Positions 1-6,698 of a DNA stretch of 8,127 nt are shown here, piece after piece. The DNA is from Chthoniobacterales bacterium (GTDB taxonomy: Bacteria; Verrucomicrobiota; Verrucomicrobiia; Chthoniobacterales; UBA10450). A program made the translations under genes and the position numbers. Position 1 is the first letter of the stretch. Each line of letters starts with the position of its first letter. The notes below the pieces were generated by a model that made no database searches, was not told the DNA's origin, and worked only from the letters and a program-made list of their open reading frames with translations. The stretch is from positions 1 through 8,127 of the forward strand of contig JACCXL010000342.1 in the NCBI GenBank assembly GCA_013697015.1, given 5' to 3'.

Positions 1-398
1 CGTGAACGCCATGGACAACCGAGCTGGCGCCCGGCGAGCAGGAATTCCGGTAGCTTTGCCCCGCGCGCCGAAATGAAATTCACGAGCGGCGGGAAGCTCT
101 CTTCAAACGGACCGCGCGCGTCTCGGTGATACCAGATGAAATGGCCGATGCCGAGGGACGCGAAGTTTTCGCCGGAATTCCACGATGTCAACCCAGCAAC
201 GGAGCCGTTGCATTCGTTCTGCCATACTTTTCGCCCGATCTTGAGCGACTGGGCCCGGCTAAGCGAAAGCGCAGCAACCTGACCGGCGGAGGCGAGGACG
301 GGAAGCGCAAGCAGCACGAGCAAAAAGCTCGCGGAAGCGGCGCGCTGTCGTCTTGACGAGCGGGTGGAATTCCCTAGCGTGGGACTTCCGCTGTGCAC
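1..398 (-). CDS. Conserved secreted protein of unknown function (C-terminus cut by window edge)
   Basis: An uninterrupted minus-strand frame of 132 codons enters from 398 and leaves the window at position 1 without a stop. After a basic N-terminal segment (RSSRRQR) there is a hydrophobic stretch (SFLLVLLALPVLASAG, about residues 24-39) that reads as a Sec signal peptide, so the protein is probably periplasmic. The mature part has a dense conserved-looking core: KVWQNECNG (58-66), GLTSWNSGE (70-78), SLGIGHFIWY (81-90) and GPFEESFP (96-103). I recall this core from uncharacterised secreted bacterial proteins but know no function; the invariant-looking H and W residues could suit a catalytic or ligand site, which is speculation. 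GTG at 398 is the nearest in-frame start upstream of the signal peptide; GTG 413 and TTG 422 are alternatives. The gene is divergent from the FKBP gene, with only 37 nt between the two chosen starts. Confidence 0.75.
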   Translation of the reverse strand, partial: MHSGSPTLGNSTRSSRRQRAASASFLLVLLALPVLASAGQVAALSLSRAQSLKIGRKVWQNECNGSVAGLTSWNSGENFASLGIGHFIWYHRDARGPFEESFPPLVNFISARGAKLPEFLLAGRQLGCPWRS

Positions 399-435
399 CG
401 AATCTCGCGACACGCTGCGCAAAAACCTATTTGTT

Positions 436-1155
436 ATGAATCGTCCTCTCATTCTCCTTACGTTCTCTGTCATTCTGGCTGCCAGTACGCTGGCGCAGGA
501 TAAACAAACCGCGCTGAAAGACCAGAAAGACAAGGTCAGTTATAGCATCGGACTGGATATTGGGGGCACTTTCAAGAAGCAGAACATGGACATCAACGCG
601 GACGTTCTTCTGGCCGGTTTGAAAGACGCGTTAAGCGGCGCGAAACCACAACTGACTGACGAACAGGTGAAGGAAACAATGACTGTGTTCTCCAAGGAAA
701 TAATGGAAAAACAAACTGTGACAAACAAAGAGACTGGTGCGAGAAACGCGGCCGCAGGTGAAAAATTCCTCGCGGAAAACAAAACGAAAGACGGGATCAA
801 GGTCACGCCGAGCGGACTCCAGTACAAGGTGCTGAAGGACGGGACTGGTCCCGCGCCGAAGGAGACTGACACGGTGGAGGTGAATTACCGCGGCACGCTC
901 ACGGACGGTTCCGAGTTCGACAGTTCCTACAAACGCGGTCAGCCCGCTAGCTTTCCGGTTAACAGAGTGATCAAAGGATGGACCGAAGGCCTGCAGCTCA
1001 TGAAAGTGGGCTCAAAATATCAGTTCTTTATCCCGGCGAATCTTGCTTACGGCGAGCGCGGAGCTGGCCAGGATATCGGGCCGAGCGCGACGCTTCTCTT
1101 TGAGGTCGATCTGATCAGCGTCAAGCCGGCCGATGGGAAGCCGGAAGTGAAGTAG
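436..1155 (+). CDS. Periplasmic FKBP-type peptidyl-prolyl cis-trans isomerase (FkpA/Mip-like)
   Basis: This is a 239-residue exported prolyl isomerase. Residues 1-20 (MNRPLILLTFSVILAASTLA) form a signal peptide ending at an A-x-A-like site. Residues about 25-120 match the helical FKBP N-terminal dimerisation region of Mip/FkpA proteins: YSIGLDIG, a DINADVLLAGLKDAL segment, then a long charged helix. Residues about 125-229 are the FKBP catalytic domain. Expected pocket residues are visible: Y151, F161, D162, F173, V178-I179, W182, Y205 and F222, with the AYGERGAG loop intact. The family catalyses cis/trans isomerisation of prolyl bonds and acts as a periplasmic chaperone. The frame stays open to ATG 364, but ATG 436 is chosen because it puts the signal peptide at the N-terminus; no clear ribosome binding site precedes either. 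It converges on rsfS with a 6-nt gap. The length is normal for the family. Confidence 0.93.
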   Translation: MNRPLILLTFSVILAASTLAQDKQTALKDQKDKVSYSIGLDIGGTFKKQNMDINADVLLAGLKDALSGAKPQLTDEQVKETMTVFSKEIMEKQTVTNKETGARNAAAGEKFLAENKTKDGIKVTPSGLQYKVLKDGTGPAPKETDTVEVNYRGTLTDGSEFDSSYKRGQPASFPVNRVIKGWTEGLQLMKVGSKYQFFIPANLAYGERGAGQDIGPSATLLFEVDLISVKPADGKPEVK

Positions 1156-1165
1156 CGGCCGCTAC
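1152..1165. repeat. 14-bp palindrome holding both convergent stop codons
   Basis: GTAGCGGCCGCTAC is a perfect palindrome. It contains the TAG stop of the plus-strand FKBP gene (1153-1155) and, on the other strand, the TAG stop of rsfS (1164-1162). With 6 nt between the stops there is no room for a separate intrinsic terminator, and no T-tract follows on either strand. Confidence 0.8.
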
Positions 1166-1530
1166 GCAGTCTCGGCAGCAGCCGGCGCCGATTCCCAGGA
1201 AAGACGGGGTGCGTCACCCCAAAGATCTTCCAGGCTATAAAAGGCCCGCTTCTCAGCGTGGAAGACGTGGACAATGACCTGCATGTAATCGAGCACAATC
1301 CAATGGCTGGCGGGAAAGCCGTCCACGGCGGCCGGTCGGACGCCTTGCTCTTTTAATCGGGCTTCGATTTCGCCCGCGATGGCTTTGAGGTGCGGTTCCG
1401 ATGTTCCAGAACAGATCACGAAGAAATCCGTGAATCCAGAAATGCCGCGCAAGTCGAGCACCACGATGGCTTCGGCTTTCTTGTCCGCCGCTCGTTCGGC
1501 GCAGGCTATGGCTAGAGCTTCTTCGGTAAT
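1162..1530 (-). CDS. rsfS: Ribosomal silencing factor RsfS, probable ATT start
   Basis: RsfS binds ribosomal protein uL14 on the large subunit and blocks subunit joining, lowering translation during starvation. The conserved body is clear: VVLDLRGISGFTDFFVICSGTS, then SHWIVLDY, VIVHVFHAEKR and the C-terminal FYSLEDLWGDA. The first ATG/GTG/TTG in this frame is GTG 1464, which would begin inside the first beta strand (VVLDLRG) and delete the usual N-terminal helix. The frame continues upstream as TEEALAIACAERAADKKAEAI, which looks like that helix. ATT at 1530 lies 9 nt after AGGA on the minus strand and gives a 122-residue protein of normal length; it is the start used here, as inference. On that choice rsfS overlaps the nadD stop by 19 nt, implying translational coupling in a nadD-rsfS operon. 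Product is certain; start is moderately supported. Confidence 0.85.
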   Translation of the reverse strand: MTEEALAIACAERAADKKAEAIVVLDLRGISGFTDFFVICSGTSEPHLKAIAGEIEARLKEQGVRPAAVDGFPASHWIVLDYMQVIVHVFHAEKRAFYSLEDLWGDAPRLSWESAPAAAETA

Positions 1531-2096
1531 CTTTGCGGATCCTGGTAAAGGCGCTCCCGGGCAATGATGTGCTCGACCGCGTCCGGGACGAGATAACGAA
1601 TCGAGCGCCCACCGGCAACCCTGTTTCTGATTTCTGTCGCCGAAATATCGATGTGCCGCTGGATGGTGGGGAATTGAGATTCTCTGAGCATGCCAGTTCG
1701 CTCCAACACGACAAATTGGACGATCTTCTCCAGTGCATCAATGCGGTGCCAGCTTCTCAACCCAGGCAGATTATCGGCGCCGACAAGGTAATAGAACTCC
1801 GTTTGCGGATCCCGCTGTCGAATATCCTCGACCGTATCGAACGCGAACGAGGGGGGCGGCCGATTCAATTCACAGCGATCGATCGAGAAACACCTCATGC
1901 CGCTCAGCGCGGCCTCCAGCATTTGCGCGCGGATCGCCGGGGGAGTCAGCGGTTGATCGAGCTTGTGTGGAGAGGCTGCTGCCGGAACGAAAATAATCTC
2001 TTCGAGCATCAGCTGTTCCAACGCTTCCTGCGCCAGAATCAGATGTCCGTGGTGTATCGGATCGAACGTTCCGCCGTAGATGCCGATCCGTTTCAA
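1512..2096 (-). CDS. nadD: Nicotinate-nucleotide adenylyltransferase
   Basis: NadD transfers AMP from ATP to nicotinate mononucleotide, giving deamido-NAD in the cytoplasmic NAD pathway. The 194-residue product starts with the nucleotidyltransferase signature GGTFDPIHHGH (8-18; H15 and H18 are the HxxH pair). It continues with FAFDTVE (85-90), LVGADNL (104-110) and the C-terminal ISATEIR motif (151-157), all in normal order and spacing; the length is typical. The start is TTG 2096, the only usable in-frame start before the glycine-rich loop. A 3-codon out-of-frame ATG (2102) overlaps it, which may affect initiation. It is the first gene of the minus-strand nadD-rsfS pair, a common bacterial neighbourhood, and is divergent from nagZ across 136 bp. 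No clear promoter was recognised there. Confidence 0.95.
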   Translation of the reverse strand: MKRIGIYGGTFDPIHHGHLILAQEALEQLMLEEIIFVPAAASPHKLDQPLTPPAIRAQMLEAALSGMRCFSIDRCELNRPPPSFAFDTVEDIRQRDPQTEFYYLVGADNLPGLRSWHRIDALEKIVQFVVLERTGMLRESQFPTIQRHIDISATEIRNRVAGGRSIRYLVPDAVEHIIARERLYQDPQRLPKKL

Positions 2097-2232
2097 AGCA
2101 TGGCGTGACCGTAAAAGCTCGGAACCACCAACGCATGCGCGGTTTCCGCATTGCCCGCGGTGAAAAACGATGCCCGCACGTTCCAGCGTTTTCGTTTTCC
2201 GGTGGCACGCATCGAATCTAACTTGCGAGGAT

Positions 2233-3333
2233 ATGAAGCGCGATTCTATCGGTCAACTCATCCTTACCGGCGTGCCCGGCACCGCCATCGATGCGGAGAC
2301 CGCTGCTCTTTTCCGGCGCGTGCAGCCCGGCGGCTTTATTCTTTTCGGGCGCAACATCGAGAGCGCCCCGCAACTGCGGCAGTTGATCGACGATTTGCGC
2401 ACGCTGAGCGCGATCGAGCCCATCATCACCATCGATCAGGAAGGCGGGCGCGTTTCACGTTTGCGCCTGATCGGTCATGAGCCACCCAGCGCCCAGCAGC
2501 TTCGGGAGAAAGGCGATGTTGAACTCGTTATGCTGCATGGTCAGTTGACCGGCTCGCTTCTGCGTCTCTTCGGTTTTAATCTCGATCTTTGTCCCGTCCT
2601 CGACCTTTCCTTCGACGACGAAGCCGACAACTCGCTGCGCGGGCGTTGTTACGGAAGGACGGTGGAAGAGGTGCTGAAGCTCGCAGGAGCCTTCGACGAA
2701 GCGCTGCGCGCACAAGGGATTGCAAGCTGCGGAAAGCATTTCCCGGGTTATTCCGCCGCGGCGGTTGATGCCCATCACGATTTGCCCAAGATCTCGCGTA
2801 CGCGCGAAGAGCTGGAGCACGAAGAGCTCGCAGTCTTCCGCCACTTCGTGCCGGCCGTTGACAGCATGATGATCTGTCACGGTTGGTATCCTTGCTTTGA
2901 ACCGGTCAAAAAACCGGCGTCGCTTTCTCATCGGATCATCACCGATCTGCTGCGACGAGAGCTCGGCTACCGAGGACTCATCATGACGGACGACCTCGAT
3001 ATGGGTGCCATTCTCAATGAGTACGGACTTGAAGATACGGTTCGCCTCGCCATCACGGCGGGAAACGATCTCGCGATGATCTGTCATCGAGTGCCGGCAA
3101 TTGCGGAGGTTTACGAAGTCTTAAAAACGTTGCCACTCGCTGAGCTGGATCGCGCGCGCGAAAACGTCGCACGCTTCAAGCAGACCCTGGCTCCTCCGGT
3201 CGCCTTCTCTGAAGCTGCTTTCCGCGAGTTGGATCAACAGGTTTGGGAACTGCGCGTCGCGACTCTCGGGGCGGAAGGAGCTGCACGCCGAAGTCCCGAA
3301 GATGGTAAACGCTCCCCGGTTGAAACGTACTGA
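2233..3333 (+). CDS. nagZ: Glycoside hydrolase family 3 beta-N-acetylhexosaminidase (NagZ-type)
   Basis: NagZ removes N-acetylglucosamine from anhydromuropeptides during peptidoglycan recycling in the cytoplasm. The 366-residue product has the family-3 barrel motifs in order: LFGRNI (37-42), TIDQEGGRV (66-74), KHFPG (168-172), the Asp-x-His dyad D179/H181 that is characteristic of NagZ acid/base catalysis, ICHGWYP (214-220) and MTDDLDMGAI (251-260) with the probable nucleophile D253. No signal peptide is seen. The loop after KHFPG reads YSAAAVDAHHDLP rather than the more usual HGD...DSH form, a modest deviation. The frame opens at ATG 2170, but the 21 extra residues do not look like protein N-terminus; ATG 2233 begins right at the conserved IGQLILTG strand. 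GAGG lies only 2 nt before it, so the ribosome binding site is poor. Hydrolysis of another beta-hexosaminide or beta-glucoside is possible but less likely. Confidence 0.88.
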   Translation: MKRDSIGQLILTGVPGTAIDAETAALFRRVQPGGFILFGRNIESAPQLRQLIDDLRTLSAIEPIITIDQEGGRVSRLRLIGHEPPSAQQLREKGDVELVMLHGQLTGSLLRLFGFNLDLCPVLDLSFDDEADNSLRGRCYGRTVEEVLKLAGAFDEALRAQGIASCGKHFPGYSAAAVDAHHDLPKISRTREELEHEELAVFRHFVPAVDSMMICHGWYPCFEPVKKPASLSHRIITDLLRRELGYRGLIMTDDLDMGAILNEYGLEDTVRLAITAGNDLAMICHRVPAIAEVYEVLKTLPLAELDRARENVARFKQTLAPPVAFSEAAFRELDQQVWELRVATLGAEGAARRSPEDGKRSPVETY

Positions 3334-3414
3334 CGCCGAATCTCCTAAACCTTTCCCGCCGCGCAACGGATGGAGGCACGCGGACCGATGGAGCGGCGCG
3401 GTTAAGAAATAACA

Positions 3415-3436
3415 GGCGTGGATCTTTTTACACGCC
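3415..3436 (+). other. Small hairpin downstream of nagZ
   Basis: GGCGTG (3415-3420) pairs with CACGCC (3431-3436) around a 10-nt loop that contains TTTTT. The T-run sits in the loop and not after the stem, so this is not a classical intrinsic terminator. It is the only clear secondary structure noticed between nagZ and the zinc-ribbon gene. Confidence 0.35.
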
Positions 3437-3493
3437 CTCTGAGCGCGATGTCGTCGTCGTCCAGGCCGTTGTGCCGCGCGGGTGGCGTGGCGA

Positions 3494-3522
3494 TTGACGC
3501 CCTGCGGGTCTGCTCCTAACAT
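3494..3522 (+). promoter_or_regulatory. Predicted sigma70-type promoter for a leaderless zinc-ribbon mRNA
   Basis: TTGACG (3494-3499) matches the -35 consensus at five of six positions. After exactly 17 nt comes TAACAT (3517-3522), which matches TATAAT at four of six. The GTG start at 3529 lies 6 nt beyond the -10 box, where transcription would begin. This predicts an mRNA with no 5' leader, and no Shine-Dalgarno sequence precedes the GTG. This is sequence-based inference. Confidence 0.45.
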
Positions 3523-3528
3523 GCGCGC

Positions 3529-4233
3529 GTGCAATCCGAGCTGGAGCAGTTGCTGGTTCTACAGGACCGGCAGCAGAAGATAAAAAAAATCGAGACGGAG
3601 GCGAAAAGCCTGCCGCAACAGCGGAAATCGCTGGAGGCCCAGTCGCAAGCGAGCGCCGCCGGACTGGAGGCGCTGAAACATCACGCGCGACAGATGGAAA
3701 TTGATCGCAAGAAACTCGAGCTCGACGTCGGCACACGGAATGACAGCATCGCGCGGCTCAAAACGCAGCAGTACGAGACGCGGAAGAATGACGAGTTCCA
3801 GGCGATGGGTCACGAGATCGAGCGATACGAGCGGGAGATTCGCCAGATCGAGGACCAGGAACTCGAACTGATGGATCAGATAGACAAAATCAAAGCCGAG
3901 GTTGCGACAGAGGTAAAGAAAGCCGCGGCCGCGGGCGAATCGATCGCACGCCAGAGCGCCGATCTCGAGACCAAAGGGAAAACGCTCGACGCGCGCTTGC
4001 ACGAGCTGACGGCGGAACGCGCTGAGTTGGCCCTCAAGATTGACGAAGATGTTCTCAGCCGGTTCGAGCGTTTGTTCGCGAGCAAAGGCGACGCGGCGAT
4101 TGTCGCCCTCGAACATGAAGTCTGTACCGGTTGTCACATGAAAGTGACGACGCAGACGGCCGTGCGGGTTAAAGGCGGAAAAGAAATCGTCAGCTGCGAA
4201 CAGTGCGGCCGCATTCTCTACTACTCGGATTGA
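3529..4233 (+). CDS. Coiled-coil protein with C-terminal C4 zinc ribbon
   Basis: The 234-residue product is almost wholly helical and charged from about residue 5 to 185 (repeated E/K/Q/R heptads, no signal peptide). This predicts a long antiparallel coiled-coil hairpin like that of the zf-RING_7/DUF164 family. The C-terminus is a zinc ribbon with C199-x2-C202 and C223-x2-C226, including the family-typical CTGCHMKV and CEQCGRILYY. Relatives include Helicobacter HP0958 (FlgZ), chlamydial CdsZ and mycobacterial Rv2229c; roles reported for them include RNA binding and flagellar or type III secretion function. No flagellar or secretion gene is nearby, so the role here is unknown, with nucleic-acid or protein-scaffold binding as a guess. 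GTG 3529 is the start, giving the family's normal N-terminus (ELEQLLVLQDRQQKI). It converges on ychF across 168 bp. Confidence 0.88.
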   Translation: MQSELEQLLVLQDRQQKIKKIETEAKSLPQQRKSLEAQSQASAAGLEALKHHARQMEIDRKKLELDVGTRNDSIARLKTQQYETRKNDEFQAMGHEIERYEREIRQIEDQELELMDQIDKIKAEVATEVKKAAAAGESIARQSADLETKGKTLDARLHELTAERAELALKIDEDVLSRFERLFASKGDAAIVALEHEVCTGCHMKVTTQTAVRVKGGKEIVSCEQCGRILYYSD

Positions 4234-4254
4234 TGTAGCCGCTTCTATTGTGCC

Positions 4255-4278
4255 GTCATCCTCAGCGGAGCGAAGGGC
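4255..4278. repeat. Degenerate dispersed-repeat-like sequence
   Basis: GTCATCCTCAGCGGAGCGAA and the following GGGC closely resemble the widespread intergenic motif GTCATCCTGAGCGAAGCGAAGG found in many copies in diverse bacterial genomes. It lies in the 168-bp gap between two convergent genes, where such repeats often sit. The match is from memory and copy number in this genome cannot be seen. No terminator with a T-tract was found in this gap. Confidence 0.35.
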
Positions 4279-4401
4279 TTCACATCACCACAAGGAGTGG
4301 GGGAGGCGAGGGCGCGGGTTTCGAAGGATGTGTGCTCTGCAGGAGAAGTCGCCTCTTATTTGACAGGTCCTTCGCCATCCGCGCGATTCTGGCAGCGGCG
4401 G

Positions 4402-5526
4402 CTAGACGTTGAAACGGAACTCAACGACGTCGCCATCCTTCACGACGTAATCTTTGCCTTCGATCCGGAGTTTTCCGGCTTCACGCGCTTTCGCGAATGA
4501 GCCGAGCCTCGTGAGATCGTCGAAATGCACCGTCTCCGCGGCGATGAAGCCGCGCTCGAAATCGGTGTGAATCACGCCGGCCGCGGCGGGCGCTTTATCG
4601 CCTTCGTGAATCGTCCACGCCCGCGTCTCTTTCTCGCCTGTCGTCAGATACGTCCGTAATCCTAACAAGTGATAGACCGCTCGGATTAACGCGCTGACGC
4701 CGCTCCCGGCGACTCCGAGATCGTGCAGATATTCTTCGGCTTCACCGGGTGCGAGATCGACCAGTTCGCTTTCGATCTGCGCACTGAGTACGACGGCTTC
4801 CGTCGCAAAATGATGCTTCGCGTACTCTTGCACCGCGCGCACATGTTTGAGCGCGTCGTTTGTTTCATCGCCGGCCGAGATGGCTCCGAGATCGGCTTCG
4901 GCAACATTGCAGGCAAAGAGCGTGGGCTTCGAAGTAAGAAGGAACAATTCCCGGGCGACCAGCTTTTCGTCGTCACTCAAGTTCGCGGTGATCGCCGGCT
5001 TGCCTGCATCCATGTGCGGCAGCAAAATTTCGATCACGCTCGTTTCCGCTTTGGCGGCTTTGGAGCCGGCGCGCACTTCTTTCTGCAGCCGCTCACGCCG
5101 CTTCTGTAACGACGCGAAATCTGCAAGGATGAGCTCGGTGTTGATCACTTCGATGTCGCGCACGGGATCGATCGTGCCGCTAACGTGATGGATATCAGCG
5201 TTCTCGAAGCAACGAACGACCTGCACGATCGCGTTCACCTCGCGGATGTGACTGAGGAATTGATTGCCGAGCCCTTCGCCCGCGCTCGCGCCTTTCACCA
5301 GACCGGCGATGTCCACGAACTCGATCGCTGCGGGAATGATTTTTTGTGAGCCGGATAATTTCGAAAGCACTTCCAGTCGCGGATCAGGGACTGTAACGAC
5401 GCCGAGGTTTGGATCGATCGTGCAGAACGGATAGTTCGCGGCCTGCGCTTTGCGGGTGCGGGTGACGGCGTTGAAGAGCGTAGATTTGCCCACGTTCGGC
5501 AGGCCAACGATTCCAGCGCTCAACAT
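4402..5526 (-). CDS. ychF: Ribosome-associated ATPase/GTPase YchF (OLA1 family)
   Basis: The 374-residue product is a complete YchF. It has the P-loop GLPNVGKS (8-15), the switch II motif DIAGLVKG (72-79), an atypical G4 motif NVAE (207-210, in place of NKxD, which explains ATP preference in this family), and a helical insert (about 130-165). A C-terminal TGS domain (about 290-374) includes TTGEKETRAWTI, HTDFERGFIAAE and the closing DGDVVEFRFNV. Family members bind the ribosome and modulate stress responses; the exact role is unsettled. ATG 5526 places the P-loop strand at the N-terminus as usual. No Shine-Dalgarno is evident upstream. About 170 bp separates it from the upstream tRNA-Pro on the same strand, and that gap holds an inverted repeat. 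Confidence 0.96.
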   Translation of the reverse strand: MLSAGIVGLPNVGKSTLFNAVTRTRKAQAANYPFCTIDPNLGVVTVPDPRLEVLSKLSGSQKIIPAAIEFVDIAGLVKGASAGEGLGNQFLSHIREVNAIVQVVRCFENADIHHVSGTIDPVRDIEVINTELILADFASLQKRRERLQKEVRAGSKAAKAETSVIEILLPHMDAGKPAITANLSDDEKLVARELFLLTSKPTLFACNVAEADLGAISAGDETNDALKHVRAVQEYAKHHFATEAVVLSAQIESELVDLAPGEAEEYLHDLGVAGSGVSALIRAVYHLLGLRTYLTTGEKETRAWTIHEGDKAPAAAGVIHTDFERGFIAAETVHFDDLTRLGSFAKAREAGKLRIEGKDYVVKDGDVVEFRFNV

Positions 5527-5574
5527 AGGCGCGGAGGTTAATGCGGATGCGTCGCCCTCGCAATTCGCGCAGAG

Positions 5575-5680
5575 TTAAACCGCAGAGGGCGCGGTATTCA
5601 CAGAGGGGAGGCGGAAATGGAACCCTCGGCTCCCTTCACTCATTTCTTTCTCTAAGTTCTCGGCGCCCTCTGCGGTTAAA
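5575..5680. repeat. Inverted pair of a dispersed-type repeat
   Basis: AACCGCAGAGGGCGC (5578-5592) and its exact reverse complement GCGCCCTCTGCGGTT (5663-5677) are 15-bp perfect inverted arms, with two more pairs after one mismatch (TT 5575-5576 with AA 5679-5680). Similarity continues inward: an AGAG-rich tail follows each arm at comparable distance (ACAGAGGGG about 5600-5608; AGAGAAAG on the other strand about 5643-5650). This looks like two opposed copies of one longer unit, not a simple terminator stem. It lies between tRNA-Pro and ychF; transcripts through it could fold into one long hairpin with a 70-nt loop. Confidence 0.7.
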
Positions 5681-5697
5681 GGCGCCCTAACGAAGAA

Positions 5698-5774
5698 TGG
5701 TCGGGCCGGCGGGATTCGAACCCACGACCTCTTGAACCCCATTCAAGCGCACTACCAAGCTGTGCTACGGCCCG
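5698..5774 (-). tRNA. tRNA-Pro (anticodon GGG), CCA encoded
   Basis: All cloverleaf arms are present on the minus strand. The acceptor is CGGGCCG/CGGCCCG (7 bp), with discriminator A73 and encoded CCA. The D stem is GCAC/GTGC with loop AGCTTGGTA. The anticodon stem is CTTGA/TCAAG around loop ATGGGGT, giving U33 and anticodon GGG. The variable loop is AGGTC, and the T stem GTGGG/CCCGC encloses TTCGAAC. C1-G72 and A73 are typical bacterial tRNA-Pro identity elements. It reads CCC and CCU codons. The gene lies between the deacetylase gene upstream and ychF downstream on the same strand. Confidence 0.97.
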
Positions 5775-5842
5775 ATCGGGCTCGAATATTCACCGCCGCC
5801 GCGAGCGTTGCCAGCGAACTTTTGTCTCTCTCTGCGGTGCCG

Positions 5843-6694
5843 CTACCAAGCGGAGAGAAAAGCGTCGATCAACTCCGGCAGTTCATCGCTGTAGCCACCT
5901 TCCAGAATTGCAGCCGCGGGCAGATCGACTTCCCGCAGCCAGCGTCCGAAGGTCGCGAAGTCTTCGACCTCGAGTGTCATCTCTGTGATCGGGTCGCCCG
6001 AATAGGCATCGAATCCCGCCGATATGAGCAGGAGATCGGGATCGAACTGCAACAGCGTTTGCAGTGATTGCTCGACCGCGGCGACATGCTTGGCGCGTGC
6101 GCTCAGCGGCGCGACCGGCAAGTTCATCACATTGGCGAACGACCGCGTGCCGGTGCCCGGATAGCCGGGAAATTGATGGACGGACGCGAAGGCGATGCGC
6201 GGGTTATCTGCGACAATATCTTCCGTGCCGTTGCCGTGATGCGCGTCGAAATCCCAGATCGCCACGCGTTCGACTTTGGTCGCGATCGCCTCGAGCGCGG
6301 CCACGGCGATGTTGTTGTAGTAACAAAATCCCATCGCGCGGGTGCGAGTCGCATGGTGTCCAGGGGGTCGCATCAGACTGAAGGCACGTTGTCCTCCGAT
6401 CGCTGCCATGGCCGCCTCGACGGCTGAGCCTGCGGCGCGGGCCGCATGTTCATGAAGATGGGGATGGGCCGGCGTGTCCGCATCGAAATCCGTTGCCGCG
6501 GTTTTGATGCTCTCGATGTGTTGCGCAGTATGCGCGCGCCGCAGCATCTCATCCGTGGCCGGGATCGGAACGGACCATTCCCAAGAAGGATGCCGTTCTT
6601 TCAGTGACTGAACCGTCCCGATGATTCGCCCCGGACGCTCCGGATCGCCTGGTCGGTAATATTCAGCGCAGCGTGGATCGTGAAAGATGATCAC
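5843..6694 (-). CDS. Histone deacetylase-superfamily zinc hydrolase
   Basis: The 283-residue product carries the metal-dependent deacetylase motifs in order: RPPGHHA (109-115; catalytic His pair H113/H114), GFCYYNN (122-128), DFDAHHGNGT (148-157; zinc ligands D150 and H152), SAGFDA (225-230; third ligand D229) and EGGY (265-268). The N-terminal DPERPGR (17-23) also fits. Bacterial members remove acetyl or larger acyl groups from lysines, polyamines or small molecules (AcuC, acetylpolyamine amidohydrolase and class II HDAC-like enzymes); the substrate cannot be told from sequence. The protein is somewhat short but complete. GTG 6694 is the start because the family N-terminus (MIIFHDPRC) begins there. 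It lies 4 nt after the CCA of the tRNA-like remnant, with no Shine-Dalgarno, so initiation is unusual. The next gene downstream is tRNA-Pro. Confidence 0.92.
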   Translation of the reverse strand: MIIFHDPRCAEYYRPGDPERPGRIIGTVQSLKERHPSWEWSVPIPATDEMLRRAHTAQHIESIKTAATDFDADTPAHPHLHEHAARAAGSAVEAAMAAIGGQRAFSLMRPPGHHATRTRAMGFCYYNNIAVAALEAIATKVERVAIWDFDAHHGNGTEDIVADNPRIAFASVHQFPGYPGTGTRSFANVMNLPVAPLSARAKHVAAVEQSLQTLLQFDPDLLLISAGFDAYSGDPITEMTLEVEDFATFGRWLREVDLPAAAILEGGYSDELPELIDAFLSAW

Positions 6695-6698
6695 AAGA

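Noticed and set aside
126..356. 76-codon plus-strand frame at the left edge
   Set aside because: It lies antisense to the secreted-protein gene, whose signal peptide and conserved core are far more protein-like.
1533..2108. 191-codon plus-strand frame
   Set aside because: It is the antisense of nadD, which has every family motif in the other strand.
3415..3436. Intrinsic terminator for nagZ
   Set aside because: The T-run lies inside the loop and no T-tract follows the 6-bp stem.
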